From Prolixibacteraceae bacterium (lineage in GTDB: Bacteria; Bacteroidota; Bacteroidia; Bacteroidales; Prolixibacteraceae): a DNA stretch of 32,740 nt. The position numbers and the translations under genes are program-made. The notes below the pieces were generated by a model. The model made no database searches. It was not told the origin of the DNA and saw nothing but the letters and a program-made list of their open reading frames with translations. Shown piece after piece: positions 1-7,776 of this stretch. The number at the start of each line of letters is the position of its first letter. The stretch's first letter is position 1. The stretch spans positions 1-32,740 of the forward strand of contig JABGRN010000029.1 of NCBI GenBank assembly GCA_018648265.1, in the 5' to 3' direction.

Positions 1-1391
1 CCAATACAAAAATTCTTAAATATATGACCAAGAACCTCGTCTGTATTTATATCTCCAGTAATTTCACCAAGATAATGCAAACATTCACGAATATCCTGTG
101 CCAGGAAATCACCGGTAATTCCAGTATCCAATCCACTTAAAACCCGCAAAATTGCTTCGTGGGCATTTTTTAATATTTCAAAATGGCGGGCGTTTGTAAC
201 AATAATATCTTCCTGATCAGCTTCATCGAGATTAACCGCATGAACCATAAAATCAATTAGTTCATCCAGATTCTTTTTCTGTTTTGCTGCAACGAAAACA
301 AGTTTTTCATTGTCGGTCAAATCCATAACTTCAAGTTGCTGAATTGTGTCTGAGAGTCCTGAATCTATTTTATTGGCCACAATAATTAACAGTTGTCCAT
401 TCGAAATACGTTTTCTGATTTTGTCGATCCGGCCTTTAACAATGGGGTAGGGGTTTTGCATATCAACCACCAGCAAAACTACGGTAGCCTGATCTAATTT
501 GCTGTAACTACGCTCAATTCCCAGATTTTCGATATGGTCATCAGTTTCGCGGATTCCGGCGGTGTCGAAAAACCGAAAAGCTGTTCCATGTATATTTACA
601 AGGTCTTCAATAACATCGCGGGTTGTACCATGAATATGCGAAACAATTGCTTTGTCTTCGTTTAATAAAACATTTAAAAGTGTTGATTTTCCAACATTTG
701 TTTCGCCAACAATTGCAACAGGAATCCCGTTTTTAATGGCATTTCCCAACTGAAAAGAATTCTTAAGTTTCCGCAGTAATATTTCAATTTTCTCAGTTAG
801 CGCGCGCAAAGCAGAACGATCTGCAAATTCAACATCTTCTTCAGCAAAATCTAATTCAAGTTCAACCATTGCAGTAAAATGCAGTAGTTGATCGCGTAAC
901 TCATTAATCTCTTTTGAAAAACCACCACGCATTTGATTTAACGCCAGTTTATGCGCTGCAGCACTTGCCGAAGCAATTATATCGGCAACTGCTTCGGCTT
1001 GAGACAAATCCATTTTGCCATTTAAAAAGGCACGTTGTGTAAATTCACCGGGTTGTGCAAGTCGGGTTCCGCTTTCAACCAAAATCTCCAGAATTTTTTG
1101 CTGAATATAAACTGAACCGTGGCATGAAATTTCAACAATATCTTCTCCTGTAAAAGAGTGGGGAACCCGAAACAGTGCTACTACCACTTCATCAATTATT
1201 TCTTTGTTAAAAAGAATTTGTCCGAAATGAATAGTATTTGCAGGCTGATCCTTTAATGTTTTCCCCTTTTTAGGGCTTTTAAAAACTTTGTCGGCAATAC
1301 TAATTGCCTCACTGCCCGAAAGACGGATAACCGCAATTGCCCCGATCCCGGGCGATGTTGATATGGCACAAATGGTTGACTGGTCGAGCAT
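1..1391 (-). CDS. mnmE: tRNA uridine-5-carboxymethylaminomethyl modification GTPase MnmE (3' end cut)
   Basis: MnmE, with MnmG, installs the carboxymethylaminomethyl group at the wobble uridine of certain tRNAs in the cytoplasm. My translation of the minus strand starts MLDQSTICAISTSPGIGAIA, the typical N-terminal tetrahydrofolate-binding start. It continues with the helical domain and an inserted G domain: P-loop GETNVGKS at about residues 229-236, a G2-type TTRD, DTAG, and NKID. The frame runs off the window edge with residues FCIG, so only the final residue or so of the family's conserved C-terminal FCIGK box, plus the stop, is missing; the cysteine is present. The 463 visible residues match the usual family length. 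A -7 box lies about 20 bases before the ATG, and a terminator separates the gene from the M16 genes upstream. Very confident. Confidence 0.97.
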   Translation of the reverse strand, partial: MLDQSTICAISTSPGIGAIAVIRLSGSEAISIADKVFKSPKKGKTLKDQPANTIHFGQILFNKEIIDEVVVALFRVPHSFTGEDIVEISCHGSVYIQQKILEILVESGTRLAQPGEFTQRAFLNGKMDLSQAEAVADIIASASAAAHKLALNQMRGGFSKEINELRDQLLHFTAMVELELDFAEEDVEFADRSALRALTEKIEILLRKLKNSFQLGNAIKNGIPVAIVGETNVGKSTLLNVLLNEDKAIVSHIHGTTRDVIEDLVNIHGTAFRFFDTAGIRETDDHIENLGIERSYSKLDQATVVLLVVDMQNPYPIVKGRIDKIRKRISNGQLLIIVANKIDSGLSDTIQQLEVMDLTDNEKLVFVAAKQKKNLDELIDFMVHAVNLDEADQEDIIVTNARHFEILKNAHEAILRVLSGLDTGITGDFLAQDIRECLHYLGEITGDINTDEVLGHIFKNFCI

Positions 1392-1410
1392 TTCTAAAAA
1401 TTAATTTCAA

Positions 1411-1418
1411 CAAAGATA
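1411..1418 (-). promoter_or_regulatory. Bacteroidota -7 box for mnmE
   Basis: On the minus strand the octamer reads TATCTTTG, an exact fit to TAnnTTTG, 19 bases before the mnmE ATG. No well-spaced TTTG -33 element is visible. The same octamer precedes the CBASS repressor gene. Confidence 0.5.
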
Positions 1419-1438
1419 TTTGTTTTACTTGCAAAAAG

Positions 1439-1466
1439 AAACCCCGGCCAAAATTGACCGGGGTTT
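1439..1466 (-). terminator. Rho-independent terminator after the M16 operon
   Basis: AAACCCCGG and CCGGGGTTT form a perfect 9-bp stem around a 10-base loop. In the minus direction the stem is followed by TTTCTTTTT. It sits 20 bases past the stop of the downstream M16 gene. Confidence 0.85.
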
Positions 1467-1486
1467 ATCAAAAATATTAGTTTTTC

Positions 1487-3544
1487 TTATAATTTAAATA
1501 CCAGATCTTCAATACCTTTGTTAATGTTAATTGAAGTAGTGGTTACATCGAAAGTTTGTGGACCTACTATTTGTTTCATCTGAAATGGAAACATTAATCC
1601 ATCTACTTCGCGATAATCGGAATACATAATAGTTATGCTCATTTGCCCTTGCTGGTTTACCGATTTAACTTTAAAACCACTTTCTTTATCATAAAAATCA
1701 ACCATATTTTTCCCCGATGGTGTAGTCATTTGTAACTTCCATGCCGGGCTGCCCTCAACATCTTCCAGACCTTTCAGTTCAACAACAACTCCTAACTGTT
1801 CAAAATACAGTTCGGCATTTAAGGTCGATTGAATTTTCATATCTTCTAATTCCGGTCCCGATACTTCCTGCTCGCCCATTGGGCTGGTGACCTTTGCTTT
1901 TTCTCCATTAAACACCTGTTTCGATAAAACATTTCCGCCCATTAATGTTTCAACGCTCATTTTATCGGGTGCTTTTTGTTTAATAACAATGTCGATATTC
2001 ATTCCTTGCATTGTCATTCCCGATTTTGATTCAATATCCTGAATCGTTTTTAGTTTTGCTTCTCCGCCAATCGCTTCAATATATTTTGCAATTACATCGG
2101 CAGCTGAAATATCGATAGGAGCTTCCATTGCTTTTACAGCTTTACCATAAAAATCACGTTGCTCAACAGTACCATCTTTCGAAAACCTTTTCATGGTTTT
2201 TGAAAGTTCACCGGCATTTCCGACAGCAATAATATTTGCATTGCCAGGTTTCAAGTATTTTTGTGCCATTTCCTGAACATCGGCTACTGAAACCAGATCT
2301 AATTTTTCGAGGTAAGTGGCATAATAATCTTTTGGCAAATTATATTTTTCAATGGCTAAGGCAAACCTTGCAATAGTTTGCGGACTTTCAAGCGACCGTG
2401 CAAAAGAACCGCTCATCCGGCTTTTTACCTGTTCAACCATTTCTCCATCAACCGGTTCATCAATCATCCTGTTAATTTCATACAATAATTCAAACATTGC
2501 GGTATCGGTTGCAGAGCCTTTTACTTCAGCCGATGCATTAAAAGATCCCACTAATTTGTCGGAACTTAATCCGGAATATCCACCGTAAGTATAAGCTTTG
2601 TCTTCTCTTAAATTGGCATTTATACGCGACGAAAGACTACCTCCACCCAAAATAGAATTCATAACACTTGCTTTTATTGCATTTGGATTTCCCGGTTTAT
2701 AATCAAGGGGGAAACTAACCATTATCACAGATTGAACGGCTCCATCCCTGTTTCCGATTACAACTTTTGGGGATTCATTTAATTTTGGAAACTCATACGA
2801 ATGAGAAGGTACATTTCCCTTTTCCCATTTTCCAAAATATTTATTTGCTTGTTCACGCGCCTCTTTAACTGTTATATCTCCAACAATTATTAAATATGCC
2901 ACATTAGGTTTAAAATAGGTATTATAATACTCTTTACACTTATCTAAAGTTATGTTTTCAATAGCGGTTTCAGAAAGGATATCGCCATAAGGATGATTGT
3001 CGCCATAAGTAATTATTGAATTAATATTTTGAGCAATTGAACTTGCATCGTTTTTTCCTGTCTGAATGCCAGAAATATTTTGCTTTTTTAATTTATCCAA
3101 TTCTTCTTGCGGAAACGACGGATTATATAAAATATCACTCATTAATTCTAAAAATACTTTTGAATGCTTTTTTAGAACCGAACCCGATATTCCGGAAGAG
3201 TATGTATTTAGCGATGCACCAATAAAATCAATGGCTTCATCAATTTCTGCTTTTGTTTTTGTTGTGGTTCCAGCCCTGAGTAAATCGCCGGCCATTGTAA
3301 CATATCCGGCAAATTCTTTTTCCAGAATTGGGTCAATATCAAGTGAAAGCTGATAAGTGACTTTTGGAATTTTATTGTTTTCGACAACTATCACTTTTAA
3401 CCCGTTTTCGAGAGTAAAAAGTTCATAATCGCCAAGCTGTATTTTTGGTGCTGGCCCTGGTTTTGGCTGGATACTTCTATCAAGTTGAGCATTTACAGTA
3501 ATTGCCAGGAATAATATGATTATGGAATAAACTAATTTTTTCAT
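1487..3544 (-). CDS. M16 family peptidase-like subunit without the zinc motif, with C-terminal extension
   Basis: Exported 685-residue protein; the N-terminus MKKLVYSIIILFLAITVNAQ is a signal peptide. Residues of about 30-460 form two M16 (insulinase/pitrilysin) repeats. The place where HxxEH should be, after the first strand pair, reads AGYVTMAGDLLRAGT, so the zinc site is absent. The second repeat keeps the arginine/tyrosine substrate-binding segment (LREDKAYTYGGYSG). This is the non-catalytic partner pattern of heterodimeric M16B proteases, and the catalytic partner is the next gene upstream (24-bp gap). Residues of about 475-685 form an extra beta-rich domain that resembles LolA-like lipoprotein-binding folds often found in Bacteroidota envelope proteins; that assignment is by feel only. 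Likely periplasmic peptide degradation. Confidence 0.88.
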   Translation of the reverse strand: MKKLVYSIIILFLAITVNAQLDRSIQPKPGPAPKIQLGDYELFTLENGLKVIVVENNKIPKVTYQLSLDIDPILEKEFAGYVTMAGDLLRAGTTTKTKAEIDEAIDFIGASLNTYSSGISGSVLKKHSKVFLELMSDILYNPSFPQEELDKLKKQNISGIQTGKNDASSIAQNINSIITYGDNHPYGDILSETAIENITLDKCKEYYNTYFKPNVAYLIIVGDITVKEAREQANKYFGKWEKGNVPSHSYEFPKLNESPKVVIGNRDGAVQSVIMVSFPLDYKPGNPNAIKASVMNSILGGGSLSSRINANLREDKAYTYGGYSGLSSDKLVGSFNASAEVKGSATDTAMFELLYEINRMIDEPVDGEMVEQVKSRMSGSFARSLESPQTIARFALAIEKYNLPKDYYATYLEKLDLVSVADVQEMAQKYLKPGNANIIAVGNAGELSKTMKRFSKDGTVEQRDFYGKAVKAMEAPIDISAADVIAKYIEAIGGEAKLKTIQDIESKSGMTMQGMNIDIVIKQKAPDKMSVETLMGGNVLSKQVFNGEKAKVTSPMGEQEVSGPELEDMKIQSTLNAELYFEQLGVVVELKGLEDVEGSPAWKLQMTTPSGKNMVDFYDKESGFKVKSVNQQGQMSITIMYSDYREVDGLMFPFQMKQIVGPQTFDVTTTSININKGIEDLVFKL

Positions 3545-3568
3545 GATTATGATTTTAAAAGTTGAGGA

Positions 3569-4894
3569 TTATTTTTCTTCTGATTTTGGCAAATAATGAA
3601 GAACTACCCGGTTGTCTTTCCTGAAATATTCATTGGCAACTCGTTTAAGATCTTCCTTTGTTACAGCAAGGTATTTATCCAGGTCGGTGTTAATCCTGCC
3701 CGCATCATTAAAATAAGTATAATTCCTGGCCAGGGTGTTAGCTCTGGTTGCAATGGTTGAATTTTGAGTTACAATGTTGTTTTCAACCTGATTTTTTAAT
3801 TTCTGGAATTCTTTATCAGGAATTAATTCATTCTGAACTTTTTCAACTTCTTTATCCATTGCTTCTTCAAGAGTGGCACAATCGAGCCCCATATTTGGCA
3901 GTGCAAGTGTAATTGCAAGTCCCGGATCTTCAAATGGAAGTGGAATCGCAGCTACTTGTATTGCAAGTTGTTGTTCATCGACAAGAGATTTGTATAGTCT
4001 GGAGCTTTGCCCGGTTGCCAATAATTGACTCAACATTTCAACGGCATAATAATCCGTGCTTCCCATTGCAGGAATATGATACGCCTGAAAAACTGCCGGA
4101 AGCTGGATATTATCGTAAACAGTGTCTCTAACTTCTTCTTGTTTTCTTTCTTCCACAGCCGTTGGTCGATAAATTTCTCCTTCTTTTGCAGGAATATCAC
4201 TAAAATATTTTTTAACTAATTTTTTGGCATCCTTAAATTTAATGTCGCCTGCTAAAACAAGTACGGCATTATTAGGAACATAAAATGAGTCGTAAAAACT
4301 TTTGAATTCTTCGTCTTTTGCAGCGCGAATATGTTCAGGATCTCCAATTGTAGCCCAATTATAAGGATGTTTTGTAAACGATCTTTTTAATATTTCGGGC
4401 AAAAATGAACCATAGGGACGATTGTCGTAACTCTGTTTTTTTTCTTCAATTACAACTCCTTTTTGAGTTGCAATACCAATGGAATCAACTCGTGCATGAA
4501 GCATTCTTTCCGATTCTAACCATAAACCCAATTCAAGCTGGTTTGATGGTAATATTTCATAATAATATGTCCGGTCGTTACTAGTGTTTGCATTCAATGT
4601 TCCTCCGGCCTGCTCAACAATTTTATCATACTGAAAACGTTCAATATTTTTTGTGCCTTCAAACATAAGATGTTCAAAAAAATGGGCAAATCCGGTTCGA
4701 TCGGGCATTTCGTTTTTCGAGCCTACATGGTACATTACCGAAACTGCAACAATTGGCACTGAATTATCTTCGTGCACAATTACATGCAATCCGTTCGGAA
4801 GGTCAAATTCTTTAAACTCAATTTCTGCCGCCCGAGAAATAAATCCACTTACAATAATTAATATTGTAAATAAGAGTACTGCAATTTTTTTCAT
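3569..4894 (-). CDS. M16 family zinc peptidase, catalytic subunit
   Basis: A 441-residue exported protease with an N-terminal signal peptide (MKKIAVLLFTILIIVSGFIS followed by RAAE). The inverted zinc motif is intact: H71-F-F-E74-H75 with the third ligand E151 in the VVIEEKK segment, which fits the HxxEH-x(~75)-E spacing of the family. Length matches M16B processing-peptidase-like subunits (about 420-460). It is first in a two-gene operon with the zinc-less partner that supplies the R/Y motif, so the two probably assemble as an active/inactive heterodimer in the periplasm. Substrate unknown; the family usually digests short peptides or transit peptides. Confidence 0.93.
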   Translation of the reverse strand: MKKIAVLLFTILIIVSGFISRAAEIEFKEFDLPNGLHVIVHEDNSVPIVAVSVMYHVGSKNEMPDRTGFAHFFEHLMFEGTKNIERFQYDKIVEQAGGTLNANTSNDRTYYYEILPSNQLELGLWLESERMLHARVDSIGIATQKGVVIEEKKQSYDNRPYGSFLPEILKRSFTKHPYNWATIGDPEHIRAAKDEEFKSFYDSFYVPNNAVLVLAGDIKFKDAKKLVKKYFSDIPAKEGEIYRPTAVEERKQEEVRDTVYDNIQLPAVFQAYHIPAMGSTDYYAVEMLSQLLATGQSSRLYKSLVDEQQLAIQVAAIPLPFEDPGLAITLALPNMGLDCATLEEAMDKEVEKVQNELIPDKEFQKLKNQVENNIVTQNSTIATRANTLARNYTYFNDAGRINTDLDKYLAVTKEDLKRVANEYFRKDNRVVLHYLPKSEEK

Positions 4895-5004
4895 AGTTAA
4901 AAATTTATAATAATTTGTTTGTTGATTAAATAATATTCTTGTTATAATTTATCTGTTTGATTTAATATTTGTTTTACTTGTTCTTATATTGTCAAAATTA
5001 GTAT

Positions 5005-5012
5005 CAAATATA
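5005..5012 (-). promoter_or_regulatory. Candidate -7 box for the M16 operon
   Basis: Minus-strand TATATTTG fits TAnnTTTG exactly, about 110 bases before the M16 start, inside the 206-bp divergent gap shared with the sirtuin gene. No clear -33 element, so only a candidate. Confidence 0.35.
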
Positions 5013-5100
5013 GTTAAAAATTACAGTAACTTTTCAGAGGTTTTTACTGAATTTCTATTCTTGAAAAACTTTACTTACCAATAAACAAAAATTCGATAAA

Positions 5101-5841
5101 ATGGTTTTGAAAATTAAGGAGGCAGCTCAATTAATATTAAATTCGAAGTTTACCATTGCTTTTACAGGAGCCGGGATTTCGGTAGAAAGTGGAATCCCAC
5201 CTTTCCGGGGCGAGAATGGTCTGTGGAATAAGTACAATCCCGAAGTCCTTGATTTGGGATATTATTTGGAAAATCAGGAAAAATGTTGGTTTTACATTCG
5301 TGAAATTTTTTACGACTTTTTTGCAGATGCACAACCTAATAATGCGCACAAAGTGTTGACCAGGTTGGAAAAGGAAGGATTATTAAATTCAATAATAACA
5401 CAAAATATTGATAATCTCCACCAAGAAGCGGGAAGCCAAACAATACATGAATTTCATGGTAATTCAAAAAAGCTGAAATGTTTGAAATGTGGAAAAACTT
5501 ATAGTGCTGAAGAATTTGATTTTAGAAATATTCCTCCAAAATGTAGTATGGACAATGAAATACTAAAACCGGATTTTATATTTTTTGGAGAGGGAATTCC
5601 ACAAAAGGCTTATTCCAATTCGTTTGCCGATGCTGGAAAAGCAGAGGTTTGCCTGATTATTGGATCAACCGGGGAAGTTATGCCGGCTTCGTATGTTCCA
5701 CAAACAGCGAAACAAAAGGGAGCAACAATAATAGAAATTAATCCAGAAGAATCGATGTTTACCAATCAAATAACCGATATTCATTTAAAAGGAAAAGCAG
5801 GGGACGTATTAATGAAATTAAGCGAGTATTTGTTTGAATAA
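5101..5841 (+). CDS. Sir2 family NAD-dependent protein deacylase (sirtuin)
   Basis: A 246-residue single-domain sirtuin that removes acyl groups from lysines using NAD+, releasing nicotinamide. Visible motifs: GAGIS (23-27), GIPPFRG (31-37), TQNID (100-104), the catalytic histidine H119 in EFHG, and GSTGEVMPAS in the NAD pocket. The zinc ribbon is unusual: C127-x2-C130 is normal, but the second pair reads C148-S-M-D151, so Asp replaces the fourth Cys. No clear Tyr-x-x-Arg desuccinylase signature is seen, and I place it loosely with the bacterial class U/III-like group. It stands alone, divergent from the M16 operon. Role is probably metabolic-enzyme deacylation. Confidence 0.93.
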   Translation: MVLKIKEAAQLILNSKFTIAFTGAGISVESGIPPFRGENGLWNKYNPEVLDLGYYLENQEKCWFYIREIFYDFFADAQPNNAHKVLTRLEKEGLLNSIITQNIDNLHQEAGSQTIHEFHGNSKKLKCLKCGKTYSAEEFDFRNIPPKCSMDNEILKPDFIFFGEGIPQKAYSNSFADAGKAEVCLIIGSTGEVMPASYVPQTAKQKGATIIEINPEESMFTNQITDIHLKGKAGDVLMKLSEYLFE

Positions 5842-5844
5842 TTC

Positions 5845-5875
5845 AACCAAAAATTTGAAGTTTTTAGCTTTGGTT
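5845..5875 (+). terminator. Weak terminator-like hairpin after the sirtuin gene
   Basis: AACCAAA and TTTGGTT can pair around a 17-base loop just after the stop codon. There is no T-run behind it, so termination activity is doubtful. Confidence 0.25.
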
Positions 5876-5938
5876 TAATCTTGCAACCTTTAACTGCTAA
5901 TCAATCAATCTATTTTTTTTATAAAACTGAATAAAAAG

Positions 5939-5946
5939 TATATTTG
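5939..5946 (+). promoter_or_regulatory. -7 box for the fabG-type gene
   Basis: TATATTTG, an exact TAnnTTTG match, lies 34 bases before the ATG. The -33 region is only a T-run without TTTG. Confidence 0.5.
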
Positions 5947-5980
5947 CGCATCCAATTAAAAAAACTTAAAAAGATAAAAT

Positions 5981-6727
5981 ATGAAATTACTTGATGGAAA
6001 AACAGCAATTATTACCGGAGCATCGAGAGGAATTGGTAAAGCAATTGCATTAAAATTTGCGCAGGAAGGATGTAATGTTGCATTTACCGACCTTTTTGAA
6101 GATGAAAATATGAAGGCTACAGAAAACGAATTGCAGGCATTTGGAGTAAAAGCTAAAGGCTACGCTTCGGATGCAAGTAACTTTGAAGATACAGATAGGG
6201 TAGTAAGCGAAATAGTAAAAGATTTTGGAGGAATTGATGCTTTGGTTAACAATGCTGGTATTACAAAAGATACTTTGTTGATGCGAATGACAGAAGAACA
6301 ATGGGATGCAGTTATTAATGTAAACCTGAAATCGGTATTTAATTTTACAAAAGCTGCACAGCGGACAATGTTAAAACAACGTTCTGGCTCAATTATTAAT
6401 ATGAGTTCGGTGGTTGGAGTTAGTGGAAATGCTGGCCAGGCAAATTATTCGGCGTCGAAAGCCGGGATTATTGGCTTTACAAAATCGGTTGCCCGTGAAT
6501 TGGGATCGCGTGGAATCCGTTCAAACGCAATCGCACCAGGTTTTATTATTACAGAAATGACTGCTAAAATCCCCGAAGACGCACGCAAAGTTTGGGAAGC
6601 AGCTATTCCATTAAAACGCGGAGGAACTCCTGAGGAAGTTGCAGGTGTTGCAACATTCCTTGCATCCGATTTATCTACGTATGTAAGTGGACAAGTTATT
6701 CAGGTTTGCGGAGCAATGAATACATAG
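5981..6727 (+). CDS. fabG: 3-oxoacyl-[acyl-carrier-protein] reductase (SDR family)
   Basis: Short-chain dehydrogenase of 248 residues, the usual FabG length. It reduces 3-oxoacyl-ACP to 3-hydroxyacyl-ACP in fatty-acid elongation. Seen: cofactor motif TGASRGIG (12-19), NNAG (90-93), N114, and the catalytic S143, Y156, K160 in SSVVGVSGNAGQANYSASK. The C-terminus VSGQVIQVCGAM is typical of FabG. Asp37 at the end of the second strand (VAFTD) is more typical of NADH- than NADPH-using SDRs, so cofactor preference deserves care; this is inference. It has its own promoter and is followed by a strong terminator. FabG paralogues with other substrates cannot be excluded, but the match is close. Confidence 0.88.
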   Translation: MKLLDGKTAIITGASRGIGKAIALKFAQEGCNVAFTDLFEDENMKATENELQAFGVKAKGYASDASNFEDTDRVVSEIVKDFGGIDALVNNAGITKDTLLMRMTEEQWDAVINVNLKSVFNFTKAAQRTMLKQRSGSIINMSSVVGVSGNAGQANYSASKAGIIGFTKSVARELGSRGIRSNAIAPGFIITEMTAKIPEDARKVWEAAIPLKRGGTPEEVAGVATFLASDLSTYVSGQVIQVCGAMNT

Positions 6728-6819
6728 AATCTATTATTGATTAATTTTTATTGATAATTTTTTTAAACATAGAATTGATTGGCAATTGTTTATTATTGTT
6801 AATCAAATGAAAATAATTT

Positions 6820-6845
6820 GCTGCCTGAAAACGGCAGCTTTTTTT
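6820..6845 (+). terminator. Rho-independent terminator abutting the next start codon
   Basis: GCTGCC-TGAAAAC-GGCAGC forms a 6-bp GC-rich stem followed by seven T. The T-run ends at the base just before the ATG of the sugar-kinase gene. It would end fabG transcripts, or act as an attenuator for the kinase gene. Confidence 0.8.
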
Positions 6846-7712
6846 ATGCAATACCAAGGACTTTTTATAGGACTAACTACCATCGATATTCAATATTATG
6901 TTGAATCGTTTCCAGGATCAAACCGAAAAGTAAAAACTGCTACTCCTGATATTTTGGTTGGAGGTCCTGCAACGAACGCAGCCGTAGCTTTCGCCCATTT
7001 AAATGGTCGTGCATTTTTGGCATCTGCAGCCGGGAGAAATTCATTTTCAACATTCATTAATAATGATTTTGCAGAGACCAAAACTGAACATTTTGATTTG
7101 GTTGGTTCACAAAATATAAATCCTGTTATTGCCTCTGTGATAACATCTAAAGAAAATGGCGATCGAAACATATTCACACATTATCCTAATTTTATTTACC
7201 CGGATATAAGCCCCGAAGAATTATTTAAACAAGTTGAGCCTCAGATAATTTTACTCGATGGTTTTTATCCCGAATTTAGTTTGGAATGTGCCCGTATTGC
7301 TAAAAATAAAGGGATTCCTGTTGTGCTAGATTGTGGAAGCTGGAAACCTCAATACACCGAATTACTTGATTTTGCCGATTTCGCAATTTGTTCTGACGAT
7401 TTTCATCCCCCTGATTGTGTAAATTCTTTTCAGGTAATAGACTTTTTAAAAAGTAAAAAAGTTGGGAAAATTGCCATCTCGCGGGGGGGTAAAAGCACCC
7501 TGTTTTTTGATGGTTCAAATAGCGCAAAAATAGTTATTAAGGAGATAAAAGTAACTGACACACTGGGTGCCGGGGATTTTTTGCACGGTGCTTTTTGCTT
7601 TTACTATTTACAACTAAACGATTTTAAAACAGCTTTAATAAAAGCATCAGAATTAGCTTCTTTTTCGTGCCAATTTGAAGGAACAAGAAAATGGTTAAAT
7701 TTTACAAAATAA
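6846..7712 (+). CDS. PfkB family carbohydrate kinase (ribokinase-like)
   Basis: Predicted 288-residue kinase that phosphorylates a sugar or nucleoside with ATP; substrate not readable. I start it at the ATG at 6846 (MQYQGLFIGLTTID) because the ribokinase fold begins there. The 20-codon upstream extension runs through a terminator hairpin and is not credible. PfkB signature 1 is GGPATNAA (39-46). Signature 2 is DTLGAGDFLHGAF, starting at 238 with catalytic base D244. Length is normal for the family. Because the terminator touches the start codon, the gene must be read from a promoter inside the short gap or by read-through. About 60 bp separate it from the downstream phosphatase gene. Confidence 0.85.
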   Translation: MQYQGLFIGLTTIDIQYYVESFPGSNRKVKTATPDILVGGPATNAAVAFAHLNGRAFLASAAGRNSFSTFINNDFAETKTEHFDLVGSQNINPVIASVITSKENGDRNIFTHYPNFIYPDISPEELFKQVEPQIILLDGFYPEFSLECARIAKNKGIPVVLDCGSWKPQYTELLDFADFAICSDDFHPPDCVNSFQVIDFLKSKKVGKIAISRGGKSTLFFDGSNSAKIVIKEIKVTDTLGAGDFLHGAFCFYYLQLNDFKTALIKASELASFSCQFEGTRKWLNFTK

Positions 7713-7776
7713 GTGCTATTTGAAAAATATTCCTTAAATTGTACATGATACAGGAGGGTAAATATAAATTTTGGGA

